The notes: generated from the letters alone by a model not told the origin. A stretch of DNA of 64,000 nucleotides from Verrucomicrobiaceae bacterium (GCA_016795465.1 JAEUHK010000028.1:1-64000), one strand, 5' to 3'. Positions 17,041 through 25,532 are shown, counted from the first letter of the stretch. Program-made: numbers and translations.

Positions 17041-18615
17041 TTAATGGTTGAACAAAAACTCTGGCTGATTCACCAGCGCCCACACCATGTCCGCAGCGAG
17101 CGAACTGCCGCCGCCGTAGGTGGCGGTGACATGGGCTTTCAGCGTCTCCAGCTCCTTCGCGGAGGGCGGACGAGAGAGCACGGTGTGGTAGATTCTGTCC
17201 GCCAGCGCTTCAGTGCCGTCGCTGTTCGTGGCAGCGGTGACGAGAGGACATTGCTGGATTTTTTTCATCACATGGCTGGAGTTCAGCATGTGCAGACGCT
17301 GGGAAGGGCTGGTGTCACGGCTGCGCTCCGTCTCATGGCCGCTGTCACGCGGCGGACGGCCAAAAAGCTCCAAAAACGAGCTGGTGATGCTGCCATCTGC
17401 CAGGGCGATGCCGCGCACATTCTCCGGGATAAAGGTGAAGGGCTCAGGAATGGGGCTGCTGTAATCCTCGCGCGTGCCGGTGATCTGGTTTAGCGCATCA
17501 ATGAGCACTTCTGCCTCCAGTCGGCGCAGTGGGTAGTGCGCGAAGTTTGCCGCTGCCTCCGGCGTGTCCTGCGCTGGGATGCTGGAGAGCTGGAAGACCT
17601 GTGAGTTCAGAATGACGCGGAAGAGATGCCGCATGTCACACTTCGATGAGGCGAACTCTTTTTCGAGATAGGCCAGCAACGCAGGATTCGACGGCAAATT
17701 GTCCACGCGGAAGTCATCCGGCTCATGCACGATGCCGCGGCCCATGAGCCAGCTCCAGATGCGATTGGACCAGCTTCGGCAAAACGAGGGATTCTCTGGC
17801 CGCAGCAGCCAGTCGGTGAAAACGATGCGCGGGTCCTCCAGGCCCGATTGGATCGCCGCAGGGCTTCCGTCCGGGAAAATCGCCTTCTTGGTGAGGCCAT
17901 CTTTGTCCGCTGTGGGATCGAAATACACAATCTCCTCCTTCCACTCGGCGGTCGATTTGAACGCCACCTGCGTAAAGAAGCCCGCCAGCGCATCGAGCTT
18001 CTTTTCCGGCCACTTGTCCGCCCGCTCGCCCATGAAGGTGAGCGCCACAGTGGCAGCGATGCCACGCGGGCTGCGATCCTGCATCGCACGGTAAAAGTTC
18101 ACCTCGCCCTCGCGGAAGTTGCTGCCGTTCGCGAGCAATAATTGCCGCGCGAAGATGTGCAGCGGCTTGTTTTCCCGCACGCTGGTGTGGATGAAGCGGT
18201 GGTAGGCCTGCACCGCGTTTGGCCACAGCTTGATGGGAAACTCCGCCTTCACGCGCAGCAGCTCGCCGAGCTTCATCGCCCAGAAATCCGTGAACTCAGG
18301 CCGCTGCAGCAGCACCTCGATGAGCTGCGCCCGCTTGTCCGGCTGCTTCGCGGCGATGAAGCCGCGCGCCTCCGCCTCTGTGGGCAAAGTGCCGATCACT
18401 GCAAGGAAAGCGCGGCGCAGAAATGCCGTGTCCGAGCATAGATTCGACGGTTTGATTCCCAGTTCCGTCAGTCGGCCTAGGACGAGTGCGTCCACCTGTT
18501 CATGCGGCTTCAGACTTTCGCCGGACCGCATCACAAGTGGTCCAGCTTCATAGACGATGGCTTCAGTCGCGAGTGCTGCTGCCGCGAAGACCAGAAAGAG
18601 GGCGATGATTTTCAT
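17041..18615 (-). CDS. DUF1549/DUF1553 domain protein without a cytochrome domain
   Basis: A 524-residue protein with a signal peptide (MKIIALFLVFAAAALA). It has DUF1549 (VDALVLGRLTELGIKPSN, FLRRAFLAVIGTLPTE) then DUF1553 (FCRSWSNRIWSWLMGRGIVH, NSQVFQLSS, YPLRRLEAEVLIDALN). Most longer relatives carry an N-terminal CxxCH planctomycete cytochrome domain; here none is present, unlike the 927-residue gene at 25533-28316. It is 9 bases after the RidA-like gene and 12 bases before the DUF1501 gene, so it belongs to a five-gene minus-strand operon. The biochemical role of the family is not established. Confidence 0.9.
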   Translation of the reverse strand: MKIIALFLVFAAAALATEAIVYEAGPLVMRSGESLKPHEQVDALVLGRLTELGIKPSNLCSDTAFLRRAFLAVIGTLPTEAEARGFIAAKQPDKRAQLIEVLLQRPEFTDFWAMKLGELLRVKAEFPIKLWPNAVQAYHRFIHTSVRENKPLHIFARQLLLANGSNFREGEVNFYRAMQDRSPRGIAATVALTFMGERADKWPEKKLDALAGFFTQVAFKSTAEWKEEIVYFDPTADKDGLTKKAIFPDGSPAAIQSGLEDPRIVFTDWLLRPENPSFCRSWSNRIWSWLMGRGIVHEPDDFRVDNLPSNPALLAYLEKEFASSKCDMRHLFRVILNSQVFQLSSIPAQDTPEAAANFAHYPLRRLEAEVLIDALNQITGTREDYSSPIPEPFTFIPENVRGIALADGSITSSFLELFGRPPRDSGHETERSRDTSPSQRLHMLNSSHVMKKIQQCPLVTAATNSDGTEALADRIYHTVLSRPPSAKELETLKAHVTATYGGGSSLAADMVWALVNQPEFLFNH

Positions 18616-18624
18616 GGCGGGGCA

Positions 18625-19989
18625 TCAGGCTTCAGAGTTTGGCTTGCGCACACGGGAGAAGGCCACGCCCTCGATCTCCACGAGTAGGTCCGGGCGGCAC
18701 ACATCCGCCACCGCGTAGATCGCGGGCAGGCGGCCCAGACGCCGCTCGCACACGGCACGCACCTTTTCATAGTCCGTGGCGTGTTTCACATAGACATGGA
18801 CTTTCGCCAGATCTGCCAGCGTGGCTCCGGCGTCAGCCCAGCCCAGCCGTGCGAAGTTTTCCGGTGCGATGAGCTTCTCGATGTTCGTGAGCGTCTGCTC
18901 GGTCTGGCCGACGGCATCGCCTTTGTACACCGTCTCCGAGTTCACAATGCTCGCCGTGCCGGAAATCCAGATCGTCACGTCCTCCCCTGTGCGCACCGCC
19001 ATGGCACGAGCAAACTTCGGACTCTTCACCGAATACTCTTTCGGATAATCGAAGGCGGAGGTTTGCAGCGGATTCTCCAACGGCAGAAGGAAAACGTCAT
19101 CGCGCTTTGTGTGCAGCGCCATGCAGGCCGTGATGAGCCCATGGCAGAGCGTGCCGATGCCCGTGCTGGCCGGATAAACCGCCTGCCCGCGATGCAGCGT
19201 GGGCACCGGGCGGTTGTCGAAAGGAATACCGGCGAAGAAGTCCGTGCGGGCGCGGTTCAGCTCGCGGTAGCGCTCCACACCATCCACCTCCTCCGTGATG
19301 CAGCCCTGGTAGAGCCAGGTTCGCACCACGTCCTCAAAAGCCGCGCCACCGCGCCGCAGCGCCGCCTGGAGATTTTCAAAGGCCTCGAATGACTGATCGT
19401 AGGCCGTCCGGCCCTCGCGATGCAACGAACCGCCGGAGGCATAAATCCATCGCAGGCCGTCATATTCCACCGTCACCAGATGTTCGTCATGGTGCTCCAC
19501 CTTCGCATGAGTGGTGCCCACCGCCCAGGCCTCGATCGCGATGCCACGCCCCTCGCAAGGCGGCTGCACCACAAACAGCGTCAACGGCATCTTTTCACCA
19601 TAACAGGCCTCGAAAAGCAGCTCCGCCGTCGGCACATCCTCCCGGGAGCGCAGAAACACGGTCTGCATCGTCACCTCCATCGGCTCACCTTGCTGGCGCA
19701 GGATGGCACGGATGGTGGAGAGCGCCTCCCATGCCTCGTCTTTAAAGTCCCCGCCGCATTGGGGTGTCACCATCATCGCCACGCGTCGCACCTTGCCGAG
19801 GTCAATCACCGTATGATGCTGCACGCCCATGAGACAGGGAGGCATGTCCGGTCCGGAAAACCTGCCCGGCACCGCGTGCGAGCATCCATGCGCCGCACAA
19901 CCCGCGTCGAGCAGCCGTTTGTCCGGGGCCAGGTGGTAGCAAATCGGCGTTTCCTTGGCGAGAGAAGCAGGGGAAGACATGGCGGGCAC
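18625..19989 (-). CDS. Multi-domain RidA/chorismatase-like (FkbO/XanB2-related) protein
   Basis: A 454-residue protein built from RidA-like units. The N-terminal part (to about residue 155) and the C-terminal part (DLAKVHVYVKHATDYEKV, then RPDLLVEIEGVA) show the RidA alternating pattern. The middle contains VVRTWLYQGCIT, GVERYRELNRARTDFF and YPASTGIGT, which match the signature of the FkbO/Hyg5/XanB2 chorismatases (RTW, ERY.-FN-R, TGIG). Those enzymes hydrolyse chorismate to hydroxybenzoate or dihydrobenzoate; whether this one does cannot be judged here. It heads the DUF1549/DUF1501/PPC/GYD operon and faces the globin gene. A start at 19980 is also possible. Confidence 0.65.
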   Translation of the reverse strand: MPAMSSPASLAKETPICYHLAPDKRLLDAGCAAHGCSHAVPGRFSGPDMPPCLMGVQHHTVIDLGKVRRVAMMVTPQCGGDFKDEAWEALSTIRAILRQQGEPMEVTMQTVFLRSREDVPTAELLFEACYGEKMPLTLFVVQPPCEGRGIAIEAWAVGTTHAKVEHHDEHLVTVEYDGLRWIYASGGSLHREGRTAYDQSFEAFENLQAALRRGGAAFEDVVRTWLYQGCITEEVDGVERYRELNRARTDFFAGIPFDNRPVPTLHRGQAVYPASTGIGTLCHGLITACMALHTKRDDVFLLPLENPLQTSAFDYPKEYSVKSPKFARAMAVRTGEDVTIWISGTASIVNSETVYKGDAVGQTEQTLTNIEKLIAPENFARLGWADAGATLADLAKVHVYVKHATDYEKVRAVCERRLGRLPAIYAVADVCRPDLLVEIEGVAFSRVRKPNSEA

Positions 19990-20046
19990 CTCCAGGCGAA
20001 TGTTGAATGTTGTTAAACTCGCATCGGAAAGCCGCCTTGAAGCTCA

Positions 20047-20072
20047 AAGAAGCATCCTTGATGCAACTTTAA
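20047..20072. promoter_or_regulatory. Operator-like dyad, copy 1
   Basis: The 26-base site contains AAAG-x2-GCATC, a 3-base spacer, and GATGC-x2-CTTT, a dyad with 9 of 11 matched positions per arm. A second copy at 20170-20195 aligns without gaps at 19 of 26 positions. It lies 57 bases upstream of the RidA-like gene start and between divergent genes, so it is a plausible binding site for a regulator (possibly a NO- or redox-sensing one, given the globin). The regulator is unknown. Confidence 0.45.
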
Positions 20073-20169
20073 CAACGGGCAGACCCATGGGCATATGTTG
20101 GCCTCCAGTGTGCCTTTGTTGCTCGATGGCGGCGCAAAATGTGGGCAACGAAGCATATCTTTCGCGCAT

Positions 20170-20195
20170 AAGTAGCATCCACTGTGCATGTTTAA
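20170..20195. promoter_or_regulatory. Operator-like dyad, copy 2
   Basis: The 26-base site begins AAGTAGCATCC and ends TGCATGTTTAA, matching copy 1 at both ends. It ends 13 bases before the chosen globin start, a position suited to repression. Its dyad symmetry is weaker than that of copy 1. Confidence 0.4.
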
Positions 20196-20208
20196 TCAAC
20201 CTCCAACC

Positions 20209-20805
20209 ATGAAGCTGATCCTGACCTCCCTCGCAACCATCACCGTCGTGATGACCCTGCTCGTACATGCCGCGCTCGCCGCCGATCCGGCCGCCGTTGC
20301 CTCCGAGTCCGCCACGAATACCGTCTGCCCTGTCACCGGCAAACCCGCCGATCCGGCGATCACCGCCGAGTATGAGGGCCGCAAGTGGTCCTTTGCGAAA
20401 GAAGCATGCAAAACGAAATGGCTGAAGGCCCGCGAGGACAGCCTGTATCAAAAACTCGGCGGCAAGGCGGCCATCGACGCCGTGGTGGACGCGTTTTACG
20501 TCAAAGTGCTGGCCGACAAGCGGGTGAATGACTTCTTTGCCGACGTGAGCATGGACAAGCAGCGCCGGAAGCAGAAGGAGTTCTTGTCGTTCGCCTTTGG
20601 CGGCCCGTTGCCGTGGACCGGCAAGGATATGCGCAAGGCGCACGAAGGCATGGGCCTCACCGAAGAGCATTTTAACGCCATCGCTGAGAACCTCGTGGGC
20701 ACCCTAAAGGACTTCAAAGTGAAGCAGGAACTCATCGACCAGGTCGTCGCCATTGCGGTTTCCACCAAGGATGATGTTTTGGGCCATCCCAAGAAGGCAA
20801 ACTGA
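20209..20805 (+). CDS. Exported truncated haemoglobin (group 1-like) with N-terminal Cys-containing YHS-like segment
   Basis: A 198-residue protein with a signal peptide (MKLILTSLATITVVMTLLVH, cleavage near ALAAD). Residues 38-72 read TVCPVTGKPADPAITAEYEG then KWSFAKEACKTKWLK, a YHS-like metal-binding pattern with Cys40 and Cys67. The globin follows: LYQKLGGKAAIDAVVDAFY, FFADVSMDKQRRKQKEF, and MRKAHEGMGLTEEHF, in which His145 is the likely proximal haem ligand. Truncated haemoglobins bind oxygen and nitric oxide and can detoxify NO. Most are cytoplasmic; export to the periplasm beside a nitrate reductase operon suggests NO scavenging there (inference). ATG 20209 is preferred over 20188 because it starts the signal peptide. 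Confidence 0.85.
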   Translation: MKLILTSLATITVVMTLLVHAALAADPAAVASESATNTVCPVTGKPADPAITAEYEGRKWSFAKEACKTKWLKAREDSLYQKLGGKAAIDAVVDAFYVKVLADKRVNDFFADVSMDKQRRKQKEFLSFAFGGPLPWTGKDMRKAHEGMGLTEEHFNAIAENLVGTLKDFKVKQELIDQVVAIAVSTKDDVLGHPKKAN

Positions 20806-20833
20806 GAGCCGTCCATCTCTCTATTGCTGATTG

Positions 20834-20873
20834 AACGCCGCAATAAGTGCCCGGAGTCACTTGTTGCGGCGTT
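20834..20873. terminator. Strong stem-loop after the globin gene
   Basis: AACGCCGCAATAAGTG (20834-20849) pairs with CACTTGTTGCGGCGTT (20858-20873): 15 Watson-Crick pairs and one wobble around an 8-base loop. It begins 28 bases after the globin stop. There is no long T tract after it, so it is a likely but not textbook intrinsic terminator. Confidence 0.6.
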
Positions 20874-20987
20874 CTAAATGACGCTATGGCGATTTCGGTT
20901 TAAACATGTTTTCTTATCAAAGTGGCTCGAATGACTGTCGCCACAGCTAAAGAAAAGCTCCCCTTCAAAGAAGAAGAGCTTCGCTTT

Positions 20988-21230
20988 TCACGCGGATAGG
21001 CCGACGTGAGTGTCCAGAAGGCCATGGAGGGCTTCGGTGCGTTTGGGCAGTTCGGCGAGGTTTCCGTCTTTCAGGGACTCGGTGAACGCGTTGAACAGGC
21101 TCCAGACGTTACGACCCTCAAAGGCATCATGACGGGGCTCGCGCCATTCATGAAGCACTTTCTGGATCAAACGGTTGGAGCACAGGTTCTTCTCGGAACT
21201 CGTGCTCCCGCGTGGCCGGTGACGGAGCAT
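20988..21230 (-). pseudogene. Possible remnant of a DUF932-type (phage/plasmid-related) gene, C-terminal part only
   Basis: An 80-residue minus-strand frame whose last 45 residues (HDAFEGRNVWSLFNAFTESL, then LPKRTEALHGLLDTHVGL) resemble the C-terminus of DUF932 proteins, where an NA-x-TE segment is followed by a GL-x-LL end. The N-terminal 35 residues and the sequence further upstream show no DUF932 core, so the usual 250 or so preceding residues are missing. DUF932 genes are typical of plasmids and phages. This looks like an eroded leftover of a mobile element. The family call is from memory of the motif and is tentative. Confidence 0.4.
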
Positions 21231-21580
21231 GGGCCAGTCCTCGTGGAAAGGAGGGGAGGAACTGGCCCTGCATCCGGCATCGGTGGCACGGCCAAGGGAG
21301 GCCGGGGCAACGGCTGGTCTGCCATTCGGACGAAGAAGGAGCCGATGCCAGACGGGCCGTTGGCGGTGGGGGAGGGCACACGTGCATGGGTGAACGCTGC
21401 CAGAGCGTTATGGAAGGCGGCGCCTGCGATCACTGATGCACCAAGAACAGCGGTGGCGTGAGCTGGACCGAAGATCGAGCGTGCCGAGGCGTGTCGAAAG
21501 TGAGGGGCGTTGCGGGGAAACCTCCCCGCTCGAAGGGGGAGCGGCCCACGAAGTCGCCGCGAGGGGAAGGCTTTCCCCAT
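21231..21580. other. 350-base stretch without a convincing gene; contains two GC-rich hairpins
   Basis: Both strands have open frames here, but none shows a known domain, a signal peptide or a good start, and the proline/arginine-rich translations look like chance frames in GC-rich DNA. Two hairpins are visible near the right edge: GCGGGG/CCCCGC at 21512-21529 and GGGGAA/TTCCCC at 21563-21578. The second sits just past the stop of the minus-strand gene ending at 21581 and could be its terminator. Confidence 0.5.
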
Positions 21581-24418
21581 CTACTTCACCAGCTTGAAAG
21601 TGGTGCCGGTGTTCGACTCGATCATCCCATTTTGGGTGAACTGAAAGATGAACTCCCTGCCGACCAAAGCAGCCGCGCTTCGCTCGCACAGACGAACAAA
21701 TGCCGGTGTCCCCATGGTTCTGTGCCAGCCTTGAGAGCCGACGTAGATGCGGGCACCCTGCCGGTTGGGAAGCACTCCTCCATTGCCTTCATAGATGGCG
21801 CGGCAAACATTCACGACCTTCCCATCTGGTGAGAGTTCGCGATACGTTCGATGCCAGGTGAGGGTTCCCGCGAAACTGATCTCATCGGTGAACTCGATTT
21901 GCCCCAAATCCTTGGCACGAGTGACTGCGACAAAGCAAGGCTTGGGAACGCTAATCGGCACGCCCTGTGGTTGTTGTGCGGCTCCAGCAGCCGGAGCCTT
22001 CGGTGACTGCTTACTGTTGGTCACATCATAGACCTTGGCCCGCTGCGACGTGATGGAGAGCGTCTTCCCAGCCTCTTTCAGTCGCAGCGTGAGGTCTGCA
22101 CGCCCCTTGTGCCATTCACCGGCTTCGTTTTCGTTGTAGAACTCGATCGTGTATTCTGCCTGCCAAAGTCCGCCTTCCTGGACAATGCGGATCTCACCAA
22201 TGATCTTTTCGCTGCCCACTGGCCACTTGGCTCGATGCGCTTGTTCGTCAGCACCAATCGCATCTCTCGTCAGCAAGCCCTTGTCGAGGAAGTCCACCAT
22301 CGCTTCATAGTCTGCGATCATGCCTTGAAGGTCGCCTTTTGAGGCTTTGGCATGATGCTCAGAGACAAACGCTTTCACATCACTTGCCGAGATGGCTGGC
22401 GGAGGAGGGGGCGCAGGAGGCTGAGGTGGCGGTGCGACCTCTGTCACTTTCTGAGGAGGCGGCTCGTGGGGCTTCTCGATGGCCTTCGTCACAATCATCA
22501 CGGACGTGCCCTGGGTTAAGTCCAAGAGTTGAGGCGTGGGAAGTTCGGGAAGCTTGGCAGGAAGTGGCGAGCTAGCCGTTTTGATGGTGGTCCACCAATT
22601 GCGGGTGGTCTCAGGTTTCCACTCGGACATGTTTCCAGGTTCCCAATAGTGAAGGCTTGAGGCCACATCGCCTGCCTGGACACTGCCATCATGGGTCTGA
22701 ACGATAAAAACACCCTGGCGGCCCTTCCACTCCAGCAAGCGGGCGAGCGCACGCACTTGATTGTAGTCCGGCCCAACCACTCGATCATTTAGCGGATTCT
22801 TTAGAGGGGCGTAGATCATCAGGCAAAGCTGCTTGTCTTTGACCTGAGTGCTCCAACCCGTGTTTTCAATCTCATCGACCGGGAACGGCATCTCCACTTC
22901 AAAGACGAGGTCGGGGCAGGTCGTCTGCTTCATGAAAGTCACCTCGATCTTTCCATTCATGAGGCGCATCAGCTTCGAGCCATCATCTGAGCAAAGAATC
23001 TTGTCGCCTTCGTCCACGCCAAAAGACTTGAGACCAAAGGAGATGGGCACGCTGGGGTGTGTGAAGGCACAGACACTCTGGCCGGACAACTGCCAGGGGC
23101 CGTCTGGTTCACGGCGCGACGGCGGAACAGCCGATGTGATCAGGGTGCGCACTCCGAGCTTCCAATGCGTCTGGCCCGGCCAAGTCTCCCTTGAGCCTTC
23201 CTTCCAAAGCCTTTTGCTGATGTCGTCGAGCTTCTTGTATGCCGGGGAATCTTCCAACGGCAATAGCACGAGCTTGTCGAGATCGAAAGCCAGAGGGGCT
23301 TCATCATCAGGAAAAAAGGCAAGTTCTCCAGCCTGCCACCAGTGGAGATCACCTCCCGGCACGTCTCTTCCAGGCGGACGCGGTAACTCGATGGCCCTGC
23401 TTTCGGCAATTCGCAAAATCCACACACGGCGCGACTTTCCTTCGCCAATCGTGCAGGCGATGGATTTCTGATCAGGAGACCAGGACAGATTCCCATGAGG
23501 AAATGCAGGAACCTGAATGGACGCGGTTTTGGTGAACCGATGAAGATCGAAAATGCCAATCGCGGGCTGCGATCCGGCCGCATCTCCAAAAGCGACCATC
23601 ACGTCGTCTGGCGACAGGGCAACGGGGCAATCCCTCTGCACTTGAGGGATGACTTTGGTGAAGTCCGGTTGGATTTCGCCGATCTTGGCCGACTTGATGT
23701 CTTTGGGCGGATCATAGCGAAACGGCGGGGGGGCCGGTGGAACTGGAGCAATGGAAGGAGCCGCGACCACAGGAGGTGGGTCAATCACCGGAGCTCGACC
23801 GAGGAATGAGATGGGAGACGCCAGAAGGAGTGCCGCCATCACGGAGACCCCCATTTTGACCCATCGCAGCCAGGGAAAAATCGCTGGCAACGTGTCCGCC
23901 GAAGCGGCCGTCCAGTTCCTGAGAGCTACCTGCCCCCCGATCAACCCTCCAACAAAACCACACAGCACGCTAGGAAGCAGGGCTGCGAGGCTGACCGAAA
24001 AGACAAGCCACATTCGCGAGCGCAGTGCCCGATCCAGAGAGGCGCTGTCCGCCCCGCTGGCGTCCCATGTTGCCAACGCGGTAAGGACTGCTCCCGCCCA
24101 TAGAGCGCAGAAGACACCCGCTTGAATACCAAGGCGGCCCGCCTCGCCCGGCGCATGGAACCGTGACGTGAACTCCTTCCGGGCAAGAATTACGGTCACC
24201 AGCGCTGAGATCACCGACAGCGCCAAAATCAAAACGAGTTGAAGCTGCGTGCCGGCGATAAAGCCAGGTATGGTCACAATGGAACTTCTAAAGAGCGCCA
24301 CCGAAAGCCCAGTGACTGCTCCCGTGATGAGTGCCATCAGAGAGGCTTTGTCCGTGATAAGAGAGGTGCCTGAATCCTTCACGGGCCGATGACTATCACA
24401 CGGCTGCCAGTCCGACAA
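21581..24418 (-). CDS. Large membrane-anchored protein of unknown function with propeller-like repeats
   Basis: A 945-residue protein. The N-terminal 210 residues hold about five hydrophobic segments (LMALITGAVTGLSVALF; QLVLILALSVISALVTVIL; AGVFCALWAGAVLTALATW; then near 135-165 and 182-206). A proline-rich linker follows, then WD40/TolB-like strands (CPVALSPDDVMVAFGDAAG, HGNLSWSPDQKSIACTIG), a second long proline run (PPPQPPAPPPPPAISASD, about residue 665) and a C-terminal globular part. No catalytic motif is recognised. Its start overlaps the double-HTH regulator gene upstream by 23 bases, so they are probably co-translated. Confidence 0.75.
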   Translation of the reverse strand: MSDWQPCDSHRPVKDSGTSLITDKASLMALITGAVTGLSVALFRSSIVTIPGFIAGTQLQLVLILALSVISALVTVILARKEFTSRFHAPGEAGRLGIQAGVFCALWAGAVLTALATWDASGADSASLDRALRSRMWLVFSVSLAALLPSVLCGFVGGLIGGQVALRNWTAASADTLPAIFPWLRWVKMGVSVMAALLLASPISFLGRAPVIDPPPVVAAPSIAPVPPAPPPFRYDPPKDIKSAKIGEIQPDFTKVIPQVQRDCPVALSPDDVMVAFGDAAGSQPAIGIFDLHRFTKTASIQVPAFPHGNLSWSPDQKSIACTIGEGKSRRVWILRIAESRAIELPRPPGRDVPGGDLHWWQAGELAFFPDDEAPLAFDLDKLVLLPLEDSPAYKKLDDISKRLWKEGSRETWPGQTHWKLGVRTLITSAVPPSRREPDGPWQLSGQSVCAFTHPSVPISFGLKSFGVDEGDKILCSDDGSKLMRLMNGKIEVTFMKQTTCPDLVFEVEMPFPVDEIENTGWSTQVKDKQLCLMIYAPLKNPLNDRVVGPDYNQVRALARLLEWKGRQGVFIVQTHDGSVQAGDVASSLHYWEPGNMSEWKPETTRNWWTTIKTASSPLPAKLPELPTPQLLDLTQGTSVMIVTKAIEKPHEPPPQKVTEVAPPPQPPAPPPPPAISASDVKAFVSEHHAKASKGDLQGMIADYEAMVDFLDKGLLTRDAIGADEQAHRAKWPVGSEKIIGEIRIVQEGGLWQAEYTIEFYNENEAGEWHKGRADLTLRLKEAGKTLSITSQRAKVYDVTNSKQSPKAPAAGAAQQPQGVPISVPKPCFVAVTRAKDLGQIEFTDEISFAGTLTWHRTYRELSPDGKVVNVCRAIYEGNGGVLPNRQGARIYVGSQGWHRTMGTPAFVRLCERSAAALVGREFIFQFTQNGMIESNTGTTFKLVK

Positions 24419-24863
24419 CCGGAGTGTCAGTCACCAGTTGCTGCACTTTTGCGAGCATGGCCGGGGAGGGTTTCGCCACGCCGTGCTCCCATTCGCGGAC
24501 ATTTTTCGCGATGACCTGAATCCTCCGACCAAAGGCAAACTGGCTCAACCCCATGATCCTTCGAGCCATCAAGACTTGGTCAGCCGGGGTTTGGACAGCC
24601 ACCGGATACGAGCCGAGGAAACCGATGAGGCGTGGCCAAAAGGAGGCCGTCGGAGCCACCTCGTCACGTTCCCAACGTTCATAGTGTTCGCGCAAAGTGT
24701 TCAGACGTTCAGCGGCCTGAACCTGGGTCAATTTCAAGACCAGCCTTCGAGACCGCAGGTGCTGCCCCAAGGTTACCGGCCTGATTTTGAACCCCTTCTG
24801 AACGAGCTTGCGCAACCTGACCGCCGTTCTGGAGGCCTTGAGGGTGAAGTAGCAAAATGGCAA
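24396..24863 (-). CDS. Double helix-turn-helix (XRE-like) DNA-binding protein
   Basis: A 155-residue protein with two HTH-like segments. The first (residues 31-84) reads TLGQHLRSRRLVLKLTQVQA then LREHYERWERDEVAPTASFW and PRLIGFLGSYP, a family seen widely in environmental bacteria. The second (about 93-135) reads VLMARRIMGLSQFAFGRRIQ then NVREWEHGVAKPSPAML, a standard XRE turn. It is probably a transcriptional regulator, perhaps of its own operon with the overlapping 945-residue membrane protein. Later starts at internal Met codons cannot be excluded. Target DNA is unknown. Confidence 0.75.
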   Translation of the reverse strand: MPFCYFTLKASRTAVRLRKLVQKGFKIRPVTLGQHLRSRRLVLKLTQVQAAERLNTLREHYERWERDEVAPTASFWPRLIGFLGSYPVAVQTPADQVLMARRIMGLSQFAFGRRIQVIAKNVREWEHGVAKPSPAMLAKVQQLVTDTPVVGLAAV

Positions 24864-24908
24864 AATAGGATGACACCTACTTTGCCTGATCCGGCGCGTA
24901 GTGGCAGG

Positions 24909-25469
24909 TTAGTTGAGCTTCACATCCGCAGGCATGCCGGCCATGAGACCGAAAACGGGGCCCATGTCGTGCAGGATGGCGTCCCAGAGCTCGGAGGGGG
25001 GATCGGCGGTCAGGACCAGTGGGCGGGCCCGGGTGGTGATCCAGGAGCGGCGGCGGAGTTCGTTTTCGAGCTGGCCGCCGGTCCAGCCGGAGTAGCCGAC
25101 GAAGCCGCGCACATCATGCCCACGCTTGAGGGCTGCGATGGCGTCGGACACGGAAAGGTGGGTCTGGCAGCGTAGCGTGCGCTTCCGCTTGTTCCACTGC
25201 AGCGAGGCAAAAGCGAGCTTGTCCGTGGCCACGGGGCCGCCAACGAAGACTGGCACATCGCCGAGAGCTCCGAGATTTTGATCCGGCAGTAGATCACCCA
25301 CTTTTTGTTCCAGTGGCCGGTTCAGAATGTAGCCAAAAGCCCCGTCTTTGGCGCTGTGTGCGGCCATGAAGATGACGGTGCGGGAAAAATTTGGGTCGTC
25401 CATGACAGGCGAGGCCAGTAGGAGGGATCCTGCGATAGGGGCGGGCTCGGTGGAGGAGGCTTCAGACAT
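24909..25469 (-). CDS. YqgE/AlgH family protein
   Basis: A 186-residue protein with the family pattern: GSLLLASPVMDDPNFSRTVI at the start, then DGAFGYILNRPLE, VFVGGPVATDKL, and GFVGYSGWTGGQLENELRR near residue 125. YqgE/AlgH (formerly DUF179) proteins are small cytoplasmic proteins of uncertain function; AlgH was linked to alginate regulation in Pseudomonas. Length and motifs are normal. It lies 45 bases downstream of nothing on its own strand that looks linked, so it is probably a single gene. Confidence 0.95.
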   Translation of the reverse strand: MSEASSTEPAPIAGSLLLASPVMDDPNFSRTVIFMAAHSAKDGAFGYILNRPLEQKVGDLLPDQNLGALGDVPVFVGGPVATDKLAFASLQWNKRKRTLRCQTHLSVSDAIAALKRGHDVRGFVGYSGWTGGQLENELRRRSWITTRARPLVLTADPPSELWDAILHDMGPVFGLMAGMPADVKLN

Positions 25470-25532
25470 GTCATAACATGAAACAACTGACGCTGATGCG
25501 CACGGGCAAAATGCATCACACTCACACTGAAC

